Assembly (NCBI GenBank): GCA_033297075.1
Contig: MU858051.1
Coordinates: 434,001 to 498,000 of the forward strand
Direction of reading: 5' to 3'
DNA from: Rhypophila decipiens
Lineage: Eukaryota; Ascomycota; Sordariomycetes; Sordariales; Naviculisporaceae
Length of the DNA stretch: 64,000 bases
In this document: positions 32,755-45,214 of the stretch, piece after piece
Numbering within the stretch: position 1 is the stretch's first letter
Layout of the letters: each line of letters begins with the position of its first letter
Made by a program: the position numbers and the translations under genes
The notes under the pieces: model-generated
What the model was told of the DNA's origin: nothing
Databases searched by the model: none
Seen by the model: the letters and a program-made list of their open reading frames with translations, nothing else

Positions 32755-35700
32755 CTAAGCAGCATCAGCGCCCTCCACGGCCTCTGCCTGGCCCGGGGCG
32801 AGAAGCTCTCCCTCCTTCCACTTCTGATAATTATCCTTGACGCGCTGCACCTCCTCGTGGCTCAGGCCCTTCATCCACTGGTTAACATTAACCATCTTTT
32901 TCGTGAATTCTTCCCCGCGCCACGCTCTCTGTGTCTCCCTCTTCTGCTCGAGATAATCTCTCTCCTCTTGAGTCATGGAGGCTCTGGCGGTATCATACAT
33001 GTGGTAGTCAGATGTGCCTTCGGTAAAGACCATCTTGGAGCTGTTGAGGCAGATGCGAAGGATCAAGCCTTCATGGCTAATCAGAGGCTTGGGCGTATAT
33101 GCATCGTCGGCGGCGTCCTTGGCCTCTAAATTACGCTCAAGCAGCACCTTTTGCAGGCGCGACCGGTCGATACCCTCGGTGGGCTCGACCCGCATGTAGG
33201 ATGAGATGTAATACTGCCACTGCTCGATGCGGGCCATGTCGTCCGTATAGAATGTGGTCTCGTCCTTCTGGAGCCAGCGGACAGTAGCCTCTCTATCGTC
33301 GGGGTGCTGCATGAAAAGTGTCAGTATACAAGGCGAAAACCAGAGAGCAAAGACTCGGACCTACCCAGCAAATGACAAACATCTCCCCGTCCTTGATGCA
33401 CTTCTCGGCAAATTTGCGGGCGCTAATCTCGGTCTGGAAACTAGTCTCCTGCTGCTGACGGCTCTCGAGGTACGCTCTGACCAGCTCCTTCGTCTTTTCG
33501 CCCTTAGCGTCCGGATTGTTGCAAGCCAGGCCAATTCGGCAGAGAGTCTTGAGCAGATCCTGAATCGTATATAACGTCCATCCCTTCTTAAGGTAATAGT
33601 GCCGCAATACTTCCTGATACCTGTTCTCCTCGATCTCGCCGTTGATGAAATCCTCAATGAGCTCGACAGTTCGCGGCCAGAAAGTCTTGGGGTCCTCGCT
33701 ATCAAAGTAGTGAAGACCCTCGTGCACGAGACCCAGGATCTTGGCTGGCTTCTCGGCGTTTTCGCGCCGCATCTCCTCGAGCACGCTCTCTGTGCTGTGC
33801 TTCACGTCTTCCAATCGCTTGAACAGCGTCTGGAAAACGGTAAAGAACACATACATGTTCTGGTTGCAGTAGAAGTTGTACCATTTCCGTTTGAACGGAG
33901 CATCTGCCTTGAGCCCGCCAAGTTCGTCTGCGAGATTGGGCGCATCGCCAGGCTTGGCAACTTGGACCGTGAGCCCTGGGACGGTCGGTAACCAACGCCC
34001 ATTCGACGCTTCGGGGACTGTGCTGTCCTCTGGCGCGTCTGGCATCTCCTCCTCGTTGGCCGAGCCAACGTCAGGCGTCGTCTCTTTGCTTCCCGAGGCA
34101 GCGCTATCCTCTTTCTGGCCACGAGTGCGACTTCCGTTGCGACCTGGGTCGAGCAAGCCGCGGAGGAGACCCGTCTTCTTCCCATTGCGACGACTGCGAC
34201 CGTTGGTGAGCTCCTGTGGATTAGGCTCGTCTTCGTCCTCCTCGCCGGATTCTTGATCAATGTCTGCAAGTTTCTCCTGCACACTCTCCTCGGGGAGGTC
34301 AAAGAACTGGGCGATGAAGGTCTCGAAGAACTCCAGAATGCGCCTGCGCTCGACAGCATTGTGTTGCCCACCCACGTTGGCGTAGATGATCATGAAGCGC
34401 AGCAGATCAAGGAGAAGATCCCGATCTTGGAAGGAGTACTTGAACTGGTACCTTGGGACGTTGGAGGCTTTGGCGACACGAAGTCGGCGCTGCTCTTCAT
34501 GCTTGGTCTTGATGAGATCGACCAGATGCTTCGCCGCAAGGTTCCGCTTGTCGTTCGTCTTGACCTGGATGCCCATGTGGTCGAGACTCTTGAGGTGCAT
34601 CGTTTCGGTCTGACTCTGCCAGACCTTCTCCCATTCTCTCTGCGTGAACCTCCATTCCTCGTCTTTCTGCTTGAGTCTGGCCATGACAATCGGGACGACC
34701 GAGAACGGGGATTGGAACATCTGGTTGGCAACCTCGCATCCCTTTTCGGCTCCGTAGATCTTCTTCAACACTCTCTTGTAGATTGAGGTACTTTGACCGC
34801 CAAGGCCCGGGGGCATTCTGAAGTTTTGGCGCTCTTCCGGAGACAGCGTCAACATTTGCTGCGCGATCGGTTCGAGAAGCTGGATGCACTTCTGATTCGC
34901 TTCGATGAAGAAATCGTAGTCGTGCCTTTCTTCCTCAATTCTATGAAGGCCCTCTTCGTATCCGTTCTTCCGATGCGCAACAAAGCCGGAATCCTCGGAA
35001 GCCCAGGTAGGGTGGGAAGCCCACTCGTCGTTGAGCACCGATTGGCATAGACCGTCGCGGCCGCTGCAAGGTTTAAGTCGTTCCTATTTCACAGGAGTCT
35101 TGGTTAGAACAGCTCGAGCAAGCAGAGCAGAAGAACGGGAGCTTACCCTTCTAGGGAGAAGCCTGTAGCTTGGACCGAGCCCGCGACAGTTGCTCAGCGA
35201 AACCTTGCCCGAAGGCGGCTGGGGACGGTTTTCAATGACCTCCTGTTCGCTGGTATGTTCAAACATGTTTTTCAGCATTGCAAGCAAGTCCGGATTTCCT
35301 CCCATAAATTGGTTGGCCTTGAAAATCAACACGTCTTTCGTGATCAAGTCCAAGTTGAAGAGATTGATCAGTTTGAGGAATTCCGTCATCGCAGTGCGGT
35401 TTCCGATGTGCTTCTTGACCCTGTCGAAAAATGCAAACTCTTCGTGGCCGGACATGGAGAGCGACAGAGGCCCAAGGGGCTCCGGGAGCACGGGCGTCAG
35501 CGTCGGCTCGACGAAGTTGCCCTCGGCGGTGCCAGGTTTGTGTGATAATTTGGCCCGTTTGGTGGTGGACTGCAGCGTGCCTCGCATGGCGGACATGGGC
35601 GCCTGTTCGTTTGCAGAGGACGGTACGACGGCAGCGGAGGCCTTGTCGGGACGTGGCCGCTTCTTGCTCTCCTTGCTCGCGCTGGAAGGGGGCGCAAAGT

Positions 35701-37693
35701 TGCCAACTGGAGGCATCTTTGGCCCATCGCGCACGGGATGTCCTGGCTGTGGTGTCGGAGTTGTCACGGACATTGGGACTCCTTCATCAGGACGCTGGCC
35801 ACCTGGTCGGGTTTGCGCCGCTGATTCCGGGAGAAATTGTTTAAAGTCTTCCAGTAAGTCGGGTGCGGTGTGAAATAAAGTAGTGACCTGGGCATACACG
35901 TCTTGGATTGGTTTTTGTTCGCGCTGGTAGGTTTGGAGGATCTCGAGAAATTGCTTGTAGATTTCGGGTTTGTCCTGGAAACGGTTCTGCGCAGCGCGTT
36001 AGCAAAAATACGCCATGTAAAAGGTTGGGACTCCAGGGCTCCACTCGGCTCTTCATCCAGTTCGGTGGTCCAGGGGGGTCACCTGGCTTTTTTTTCTCTC
36101 GGGTTGCGATCAAATTTCAACTCTAGGAGAAAAAAGAAAAAAAGCGAACAACTCACCTTGATTTTGTTCACATAGCTAATGGCGTGGTTGAATTCAACGG
36201 GACCACGCTTCTCCATCATGGCCGCGTGCACTGCACTTCCCCCGTTTGCACTTGGTGGACCCGCCGAAGGGGTAGGGGTGTGTGCGTTCCTGGGGCCAGG
36301 CGCATGGCTTCCCGCCGAGCCATTCTGAGTTGCAGGTACGGCTCGCTGCTGCACAGGACTATTGCCCTCGAAAGAGGCGCTCTGGCTCGATCCAGGAAAC
36401 GCCGCTGGAGGAGGGCCGTTTTGAGCGGGCATGCTGAAGTTGGCCTCGGGGCTCTCCACACTATGCTGCACAGGCTGCCAGTTGGGAGGCCGAGCACTGA
36501 GAAAGGCCGGACCCGGTACAGCCGCCGGGTTGGGAGTGTCGGAGGGAGGAAGGCGAGCCCCTCCGATGGTTTGGATGGTTGAACCCGAAGGTGTTGTGAC
36601 GCGAATGCTGTTTGGGTTGTTTTCAAGTCCACATTCGATCCGATAACCAGGAGGCAGGAAGGTGTTGAAGCCCTGAATTAACGAAGGATGGCCGGCAAAA
36701 AGTTCAGAAACTCTGCTAATGACCCCCGGGGTGTTTATACTGGGAGCAGTTAGCACTTTACGCGTCTTAAAGTTTCGGAATAAAAACAAGCCAACCGTCC
36801 CCACCATGGAAAACTCACTTTTGGCTTTTGAAATCTTTCATAATGTCCAAAAACTTGTTGTAAACATCGGGCTGCTCGTTGAACTGAACCTTCACCTGGT
36901 CGAGATAGCTGAGAGCGTCCTGAGGAGCACCAAGGTTAGGTCTCGAAGCCCCATGCACCAGCCCTTGCGCCGTCCACGATTGACTTACATTCAAGATGGG
37001 CTGCTGGACTTGACCCATGACACCCGGCCCCGGAGGCATTGGGTGTCCAGCGCCCAAGCCAGCGCCAAAGGGCAGCTGCTGCATCCCCCTACCGGCTTCG
37101 GGGGGTATCCCACGACCGTTTTCTTGCTGGAGAGGACCCCCAAAGATGGTCGGCGGGCCCCCTGAACCCGGCAGAGCACCGTTGGGCCCCGGGGGACCAT
37201 GGTTCATGGGCGCGAACATCTGGTGTTGAGGTGCAGCCGAGGTGCCGGGACCGCCATGCTGTGGAGGCCTGGCCGAGTCGGCGTGCAGTGGTCCGCCGAA
37301 ACCGGGGGCAGGGCCCGAGGGCGCGCCGAGAGGTATGGTCGGGGCAGAGCCGCCATGATTTGCCAGCAGGCCACCAGGGCTGTGGATGGTGTTTGCAACT
37401 CGCGATGCGACGGGCTGGTGGATGGGGATGGAGCCAGCTGTGCTGTGGTGCGGGGCGGTGGGCTGGTACGGTTCGCGATGCTGTCGCTCAGCGTCGTCGC
37501 GGTCTCGTTCTCGCTCTCGCTGCTCTCGTTCGCGCTCATGGTCGCGCTCTCTCTGCGCGATGTTCTCTGGTTGAAGCGCGCGATGTCGCTGCTCGTCCAT
37601 GTCGCGCTCGCGGTCGAACCCGCTCGCGCTGTGGAGTGGCTGGGTATTCATGGCGATGGGCTGGTCGGAGCCTCTGTCTGGTGTCAGCGGCAT
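32755..37693 (-). CDS. SIN3: Transcriptional corepressor Sin3
   Basis: Scaffold of the Rpd3-type histone deacetylase complexes in the nucleus. Six exons: 37693-36989, 36919-36819, 36739-36157, 35986-35147, 35083-33365 and 33306-32755; 1499 aa. Every junction keeps frame and lands in conserved Sin3 sequence: [92 protein letters not shown]1 lies at about 236-300, PAH2 at about 448-515 and PAH3 at about 643-715. The HDAC-interaction region starts near 724 ([17 protein letters not shown]) and includes [21 protein letters not shown]. The start is the first ATG (MPLTPDRG); a GTG lies five codons upstream. The N-terminus is rich in Arg/Asp/Glu repeats and Pro/Gly. The first intron (69 nt) is a multiple of three. 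Confidence 0.95.
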
Positions 37694-38883
37694 CTTGGAT
37701 ATGACCACCCAGCGTGGATGAGACTGAGTAGCGATAAAGGGGTGTTGTGGTGGCGGCGATGCTGGCCGGTGATGTTGAGAGAGGTCTCCTGAGGCGCTCT
37801 CAGGGGGCCGGGCCGAAGGTAAGAGCTGAAAGGGGCATTCAGGACAGAGGTGCTCACAGCTACTGCGACAATGACATGCGGCCTCTCACGGTCATCGACC
37901 ATCCGAAAATGGACTGCCTTGCGTTCGAGATGCTCCAGACGGCGATTTCAGAGCGTCTAGGGCACGAGGTGGTGGTGTATGCGATGCCAAAATGACCGTC
38001 TCCCGCTGCAAAACGCAATTCTTGGAGTTTAGTAGGGCATGATGCAGGACACGGAACAGGGCAGTAGATCTCTTCCCATTCGCTTTCCCGGCGCGATAAC
38101 GATAAGCGGAAAAATGTCGGGCTCTAGCCTCTGTCATAAAGGGAGGACGAGCAGAACTGGAACCCGGGGAGCTTGGTTGGGGCAGCCACGGAATTACCCG
38201 TCCAATCCCAGCCTTTGCATTTCCAGCGCCACCAAGGTCCACTGTTCCACTCGTATTGATATCATATCATTACCCTTCTCATCTGCTGGGTATGTGAAGC
38301 CATCACGACTGTGTCTGCAAACCCATGATTCAGTATCGTTCTCTTTTCTCGTTCTTTACATGATTATGAGAATACCATGTGACGCTCAGTATGAGGATCT
38401 CCATATGTTCATATACGCGCGTCGAATATTCAACATCTCGTCTCCTTGACATCGGATATTGAGAAATTTCCACGTGAGATGACTAGAAGGCGCACCACAT
38501 CATTGCGCCGTTCGATTGTGTCAGTGGGTCGCTCGGGAAACTCTCAACTTTACTTTGGTTTGGCTTATGAGTTGTGCCGAGGAATCTGATCGAGCCGAAC
38601 CGATTCGTGGATATCAAACATCATATATCCCAAACTTGTCTTGTGGTTGAACGATGTGTGAATGGTATAAAGTCGATATCAATACTGCTTCTTGCTCATA
38701 CAATGTACTGTTCGCCTACCCCCACTCGCAGCAATAAGGGAAGTGCCCAGGGTTTTCCGAATTCCCATACCTCATGCAGTGCCAAAAGTCCCAGAATCCC
38801 AAATCATATCTCGTCATATATCATAAATACCAACACAAAGGAATATTATACAGTGACTCGCGTCACCACAATTTCATCCCTCC
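37694..38883. other. Intergenic region, SIN3 promoter and FAS1-gene 3' flank
   Basis: SIN3 transcription starts from this side and the FAS1 gene ends here, both on the minus strand. No further frame with protein features and no RNA gene was seen. Confidence 0.5.
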
Positions 38884-39818
38884 TCAGGCGTAGTTCCGGA
38901 CCTGTTTCAGGATCCACTGCCAAATCCAATGTCAGTATCAAAAGCATCAACTTTATCTGAATGATGAGAACTTCAGGGACGAAACATACCACTTCTCCGT
39001 TAGCAACACTGCTCGCAACACTGACGACTTCAATATTCCCGGGTTGAATCTGTCACGTAGTTTATGTTAGTTCTGCTCAGGGCTGCTCATAATGCCCTCC
39101 CCGACAAACTCACCACTTTCTTTCCATCCTTCTCCTCCCACCACACATTCTGATCATCTCCTATCGCCTTGACTTTCTCTCCCTTTGGCCATGGGCTCAG
39201 CGGCACCATGTGTCTCTCGACGAACCTCTGCAGGTTCTTGTGCGCTCTATCTTGTCCATCGTCGCCCTCATATGCATTCGGCCCCAGCGCGCCGTAGTCC
39301 CTGGGGTCCTCCCATGGTTTCCTTGGCAAGTTCTCGACGGCCGAGTTGAGAGGTGCCAGGACTGTAGTATTACACCCAGAATCGTCCAGTCGCCGGGCGG
39401 CGGATTCGATATCTCGTACGAAGCTGGTAAGCCAGTCTGTCAGTAATTACAACAACATAAAACGACAAATGCCTGAGAAGTCAACAAAGCAAGGACTCGG
39501 CACATACCCAGCAAAGAGGTTAATACTCCTATCCCGCCCCATCACATCGGAGAGAATTACAGTATCGTCCCCGGTGTCAGATGGGCCATCGGCGCCTGGG
39601 CCAGAAGGGTCCGTAGGCGGGATCACCAGACCAGGTCCGTTCGGAATATTCTTACTAGGGTCCATGAGTGCTACTTGGCCTCGATGGTGAGCTGGGCGGA
39701 GATACGGCGGCACGATCCGTTGTCTGTCTGGTCTGGGGGGACCTCGGTGGAGTGGCACGACGAGCTGGGAAGAGGCGATGGCACTGAGCGCAAGCGCTGT
39801 GAGAAACAGCAGTCTCAT
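38884..39818 (-). CDS. Secreted FAS1 (fasciclin) domain protein
   Basis: Extracellular or endomembrane protein with one fasciclin-type adhesion domain. Four exons: 39818-39508, 39423-39114, 39049-38990 (60 nt) and 38916-38884 (33 nt), coding 237 aa. All three introns have GT...AG ends and keep frame. Residues 1-18 form a signal peptide (MRLLFLTALALSAIASSQ). A Pro-rich linker precedes the FAS1 domain, which shows CNTTVLAPLNSAVENLP (the H1-type 'TVFAPTNxA' motif) and RFVERHMVPLSPWP (the H2 region with its YH-like core replaced by RHMV). The end, IEVVSVASSVANGEV|WILKQVRNYA, is the conserved C-terminal strand and depends on the two small exons. No GPI signal is visible. Confidence 0.85.
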
Positions 39819-41240
39819 TTTCTTGTCATTGATTTCTTGTTGATAAGCTCAGTTGGGCTGAAATTAGGCCTTTGAGAAATCTCGGATGCTCGATCAAGGG
39901 TTGGTATGACTGTGCATCTCGAAACAGCGTTTGATGCTCCTCGATAGGCGCATACATGATGTCCCGCATTTGGTAAGCACACGACAAACCGGTGACGTAA
40001 GAGGTCATATGATCTCGCACCTGACTTGCTCACTTTCACGGTTCTCTACCAGATATTACGAATACTTAATGAATTGAATGGTCCTCCCCAATTAACAACT
40101 ATGAATGGAGTGAAATGCAAGTAGTATCAGCCTGGCTTCCCTCTTTGCATATTCTTGGAAGCCAGTGACGAGGCAGAAGAACCCCGTGGCTGCCATTTAT
40201 ACGGTTGGTGACGCCGAGGCTGAAAGACGCATGCACTTCCAGATGCCCCGCAAAACTTCTGATGCGGAGAGCGTCTCTCCCATGGCATCTCCGGGTTATC
40301 GAATGTATCAGTCCCACGTGAGAGGACCATGAGCTCAACAGGCTGAGGATATTGGCAACGATATCATCTTCATAAGAGGTAGGCGTTCATCACATGCCAG
40401 AAACGATACATTTGGTTGGATAGGTAGCAACTGGTCGAAGAAATGATATTGCATTTGTTTAAAAGCTTAGGACCGAATGGATGGAGCTGCTCCGAATTGA
40501 TCTACTCGGACTTGGCGGGGTTTCGGAGATGGCCTCGTTTCTGATGGGGATCTAATTATGGTCCAGGGGAATACTCCGTACGTGGTTACAAAAGCGTCAT
40601 TAGATTTAAAACTGCGGAGAGAGAATCATCCCCTTGGCCTGGCTAGACCGCGCATTTTGAAGCGTCGCATGACGGTCGTTGCTTGCCAGGCGATCAGCTG
40701 GAGCCGGTCAATTCTCAAGTGTATCTTCACATGCAAATGCCAGCACCAAACCCGGTCTGGGGGATGTTGCGAGCTTCTGTTGCAGTGGCCGTGGGGGAGG
40801 GAGGAGCGGCTCGTGACCGTGTGGGGAAGCCCCTGGACGCATGGGGAAGCCGCAGTCTAGCTGAGCGCAGGGCAAGGTACCGACGGGGAAAGTGTTCGCT
40901 TCGTGACAGGGCCGAAACAGCAAAAAATCTCATGGCCAAACCTGTGAAGAAATCATAGACTAAATCTCAAAATGTGGAAATGCCTGCGCCAAACCCCAGA
41001 GTCCACTTGAGTACAGGATCCGGAGAGTCGTAGGCTGTTTGCTGCAGAGTTGGTTTTGCCGTCTCCTCTTTTTGTGCTGTTATTGCCGGTATTGGGATAT
41101 GCTGTGGCAAGCCTCGGTACTTTGACCGACTGCCTCACCGTGGTTCCAGTAGTCGCCAGTCAGTCACTTTGTTCCTCGGCCAAGATCCCACTCTCGATCT
41201 GAAGTGAGATCAAAGAAGAGCAACCAAGAGGCCAACAAAG

Positions 41241-41247
41241 TATAAAA
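41241..41247 (+). promoter_or_regulatory. TATA-like box upstream of fumarate reductase
   Basis: TATAAAA about 470 bp before the start codon on the coding strand. The distance implies a long leader if it is used, so this is only a candidate. Confidence 0.35.
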
Positions 41248-41622
41248 ACGAGTGCATCATATTTAACTTCTCACCTAACTACTTAAACATTGTTCTAAAC
41301 TCATCGACTTGCGCGTCCACACATCTTGCAGTATACCGGTCTGAAACTTATGATTTATCAAACCATCGAAACAAAAATTGTAGGGATTTGTTCTTCCAGA
41401 CAGCGTCCATCCCTCTTGCTTTCCGAGTGGTCTCCCGCTAACGGCGAATGCCCCAGACGACGGATCCCTGCCCCCCGCTTGACCTCGGCTCACGAATCAC
41501 GAATCAGCGTGTCAGCAATTGGAACACCAGACCAGGTCGTTGCTAGCTCCCCCCAGAGGAGCAGTCGCATCGCCCAAATAACTACTTCATTCCTTCCAAA
41601 TATCTTGCTGCTTTCTTCCTCC

Positions 41623-41716
41623 TTTCTCTCCTGACTTTGTACACCTCTCTTTTTTTCCATCTTACCACACTCTCAATCTTTTTTACCCTCACTTGCGTTT
41701 ACACACATCAATCGCA
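41623..41716 (+). promoter_or_regulatory. Pyrimidine-rich leader of the fumarate reductase gene
   Basis: The stretch before the ATG is mostly C and T (TTTCTCTCCTGAC, CTCTCTTTTTTTCC, TCTCAATCTTTTTTACC). CT-rich tracts close to the start codon are common in highly expressed filamentous fungal genes. The strong C-ending codon bias of this gene agrees with high expression. Confidence 0.45.
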
Positions 41717-43736
41717 ATGCCTAACAGAGTTATCGTCGTCGGTGGTGGCTGTAAGTTACTTCCCCGCGCTCTCCGAAAATGTCGTCACATGTTTTGTTTG
41801 CTGATTTGGTGATCGCATTCAGTGTCCGGCTTGAGCGCCGCGCACACCATCTACCTCGCTGGTGGCAATGTCGTCGTTCTCGACAAGCAGGGTTTCTTTG
41901 GTGGTAACTCGACAAAGGCCACTTCTGGCATCAACGGTGCCCTCACCAGGACACAGGTTGAGCACGGCATCCAGGACAGCGTAAAGCAGTTCTACGATGA
42001 CACCCTTAAGTCTGCCCGTGACAAGGCGAGACCCGACCTCATCAAGGTCCTCACATACAAGTCCGCTGCCGCCGTTGAGTGGCTCCAGGATGTCTTCAAC
42101 CTCGACCTCACACTCGTTTCCCGGTTAGGGTATGTAAACCATCTCACTCTTGTTTATGCTCTCAGATGAGCCCCTGAATATTTTACTGACTTTCTTTCTC
42201 TTTTGCAGTGGCCACTCTCAGCCCCGTACCCACCGTGGACACGATGCCAAGTTCCCTGGCATGGCCATCACATACGCTCTTATGCAAAGGCTCGAGGAGC
42301 TTGCCGAGACCGAGCCCCACAGAGTCCAGATCATCAAGAAGGCCCGCGTCACCGCCATCAACAAGGAGGGAAACAAGGTCACCGGCGTCACCTATGAGTT
42401 CGAGGGCAAGCCCCAGACCCTCGAGGGCCCCGTCGTTCTTGCGACTGGTGGCTACGCTGCCGACTTCGGCGATGGCTCTCTCCTGAAGAAGCACCGCCCT
42501 GACACCTACGGCCTCGCCACCACCAACGGCTCCCACGCCACCGGTGATGGCCAAAAGATGGTCATGGCCATCGGCGGTAACGGCATCGACATGGACAAGG
42601 TCCAGGTCCACCCTACCGGTCTCGTCGACCCCAAGGACCCCGGCTCCAAGTGGAAGTTTCTTGCCGCTGAGGCTCTCCGTGGTGAGGGTGGTCTCCTGCT
42701 CAACGCCGACGGTGACCGCTTCTGCGACGAGCTCGGCCACCGTGACTACGTCTCTGGCATGATGTGGAAGGAGAAGGACAAGGGCAAGTTCCCCATCCGC
42801 CTCATCCTCAACTCCAAGGCTTCCAACACGCTCGACTTCCACACCCGCCACTACTCTGGCCGTGGCCTCATGAAGAAGATGACCGGCAAGGAGCTCGCCA
42901 AGACCATTGGCTGCACCCCCGAGCACCTCCAGAAGACCTTCACGACCTACAACGCCATCGCTGAGGGCAAGCAGAAGGACCCCTGGGGCAAGAAGTTCTT
43001 CCACAACGGCCCCGTAGACATCAACGACGACTTCCACGTCGCCGTCATGGAGCCCGTCCTCCACTTCACCATGGGTGGTATCGAGATCAACGACAAGGCC
43101 CAGGTTCTCAACAAGGAGCAGCAGCCCTTCGAGGGTCTCTACGCCTGCGGTGAGCTTGCCGGTGGTGTCCACGGTGCCAACCGTCTCGGTGGTTCTTCCC
43201 TCCTCGGCTGTGTTGTCTACGGCCGTGTCGCCGGTGACTCTGCCAGCAACTACCTCTTCCAGGAGGCTCTCAAGGGCAACTCGGGTGCCTCGCGTCTTGG
43301 CCAGATCGCCCTCCACATCGACCCCGCCCAGCCGGGCAAGATCTCCGTCCAGTGGGGCGGTGCTTCCAGCAGCGGCTCCTCCGATGCCCCCGCTGCCCAG
43401 GCCACCAGCAACACTGGCAACAGCCCTAACGGTGATGCCACCGCCAAGGCTGCCGAGCCCAAGGCTTTCTCCATTCCCGAGAAGGAGTACACCATGGAGG
43501 AGGTCGCCAAGCACAACAAGAAGGAGGACCTCTGGGTTGTTGTCAAGGGTGTCGTTCTCGACCTGACCAACTGGCTCGATGACCACCCCGGTGGTCCTCA
43601 GGCCCTCCTCAACTTCATGGGCCGTGATGCCACCGAGGAGTTCGAGATGCTCCACGACGATGAGGTGATACCCAAGTACGCTCCTTCCCAGGTCATTGGC
43701 CGTGTCAAGGGCCAGAAGGTCACTCTTGAGATCTAG
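41717..43736 (+). CDS. Fumarate reductase (Osm1/Frd1 type) with C-terminal cytochrome b5 domain
   Basis: FAD-dependent soluble fumarate reductase, converting fumarate to succinate and reoxidising flavin under low oxygen. Exons 41717-41750 (34 nt), 41823-42129 and 42209-43736 code 622 aa. The FAD site is at residues 5-33 (VIVVGGGLSGLSAAHTIYLAGGNVVVLDK), joined across intron 1. GGFFGGN-like GGNSTKATSGINGA and RTHRGHD follow, then the reductase core with LHFTMGGIEI and ACGELAGGVHGANRLGGSSLL, characteristic of the flavoprotein family. A Ser/Ala/Pro linker leads to a cytochrome b5 domain at about 530-605, whose heme ligands are H573 in HPGG and probably H596. No targeting sequence precedes the FAD motif, so a cytosolic site is predicted. 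Codons end strongly in C, suggesting high expression. Confidence 0.95.
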
Positions 43737-44410
43737 GTCCGCTTTAGAGTTGGGAGCATGAGTTTCTCTCCTGTCTATTATGACAGGACGGAGTGTGTTT
43801 AATGATGCCGGTAGATGTGTATTCCACACCTAGCCAGCCATGTCCGGTTTTGTTTGCTGTTGGATATGGTTGGGGAGGGCGGTTCCTTTTATTTTTATGA
43901 TGAGCAAAAAATCGGCGTCAATTGTTTCTGCCAGCAGCATTTTCTTTATGGTAAATTGTATTGATAGCTTGTTAGTTACCCCCTTTTGTTGCTGTTGGTT
44001 TTGGTTTTCTCGTGGGGCGGGATGATGATACAGATACAATCAATACAATTCGATACAATACAAATAAGTCAACAATTTGAAGTTCCATTGACCTGCTTCG
44101 TTCTATGCATGATGAGGCTTCTTTCAGAGGACTATCTGTTTATGGACAAAGTGTCTAGGGCAGTTGCCATACATTCGTTTATGTTTACGATTTGGGTGAG
44201 GTGCTACATGGTAGGCAAATTCGAGAGACTTGACACGAACCATCTGTCCTGGTGGCCGTCGGTTGTCTTTTGGCTTCTCAAGTGGTGTTCCCAAACAATA
44301 ATATCATCACAAGCAAAAAGTAGGCAAGGCGGATAATCAACTCAGCTCGACGGGGTACATCAACAAAATTTGAAAGCAAAAAGAAAGCCAAAAGAAAAGA
44401 CCAAAAACAA
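43737..44410. other. Intergenic region downstream of fumarate reductase
   Basis: The fumarate reductase 3' end and AT-rich sequence with GATACAAT-type short repeats near 44030-44065. No gene was seen. Confidence 0.5.
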
Positions 44411-44482
44411 AGGTTCGAAGGCGATTTGAACGCCTGACCTACCGGACTGCAGCCGGTTGCTCTACCCCTGAGCTACCGAACC
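44411..44482 (-). tRNA. tRNA-Cys (GCA)
   Basis: A complete 72 nt cloverleaf on the minus strand, without an intron: acceptor GGTTCGG/TCGAACC with one non-standard pair, D stem GCTC/GAGC, anticodon stem ACCGG/CCGGT with loop CTGCAGT, T arm AGGCG-TTCAAAT-CGCCT. The anticodon GCA lies at plus-strand 44448-44450 (TGC). Five T follow the 3' end on the minus strand (44403-44407). It differs from the tRNA-Cys at 58493 by one D-loop base (AGGGG versus AGTGG). Confidence 0.96.
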
Positions 44483-45214
44483 ATTTATTGGGTTTGTGGA
44501 TTTGTGCATTGCTTGACAAGGGGTGTGGTATATGAGGTGAGTACCGAGGTGGACATTGAGGATTAACTTAAAAGGGGCGGCGACTGTACTTGATGCTCTG
44601 TAATATATCTTCCCCTTCTTTCCCTTCCTCTATCTCCGTAATCCTAAAGTCACATCACATACCTAGCTGCCTACCTGTTTATCCGTCAGTTTGCCTTGAG
44701 AGGAGACAATTATCAGTATATAAACGTGTCAACAAATGGCATATCCCGAAGAATCATAAAAGGGCAAGATTAATCCATTAAATAGCAAAGCTATCTGGTA
44801 TTTGAACCTGGAAACCCTCCGATACTACCCTAGTATCCCTCTGAAGAAACAGATGTCAACCATATCAGATATGTTGATAAAGTCCAGTCCCGTTCATATC
44901 CGTTTTCCGTAAGTCATTATCATTAAAGATCAAGCCATTTTCCCCAAACTTTGTATGCAAAGACTTTCCTGACCTGCGCCCTTTTTGAAGATCGCTGAAA
45001 TGCCCAAATTGAAACCGGCATCCGGTGCCCCCTGAGCCCTTGTCTCAGCCTGACAAGACTGCTTCACTACTCGTAGCTTCCAGTTGCCTTTTAATAATGA
45101 ACCCGATCCCAAACCAAACTTTTCCGTACCAAACCAGGCCAGGCCAGGCCATAACTACCAAAGACATAAAACAAGGAAAACCGTAGAAAGCAAAAAGACA
45201 ATCTTTACTCAAAC
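44483..45214. other. Intergenic region between tRNA-Cys and GH31 3' end
   Basis: AT-rich sequence holding the tRNA upstream flank and the alpha-glucosidase 3' flank. No other feature was recognised. Confidence 0.5.

Larger units (their letters stand above)
39819..41716. other. Divergent region, FAS1 gene / fumarate reductase
   Basis: About 1.9 kb with both promoters. A TATAAAA at 41241 and a pyrimidine-rich leader next to the fumarate reductase ATG are described separately. No protein-coding frame was supported. Confidence 0.5.

Noticed and set aside
37039..37792. Plus-strand frames of ~200 codons opposite SIN3 exon 1
   Set aside because: Composition follows the Arg/Glu- and Pro/Gly-rich repeats of SIN3 on the other strand; no independent evidence.
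42183..43829. Minus-strand frame of 548 codons opposite the fumarate reductase gene
   Set aside because: It mirrors the strong C-ending codon bias of the real gene, has low-complexity Val/Gly/Leu/Glu composition and no motif; a shadow frame.
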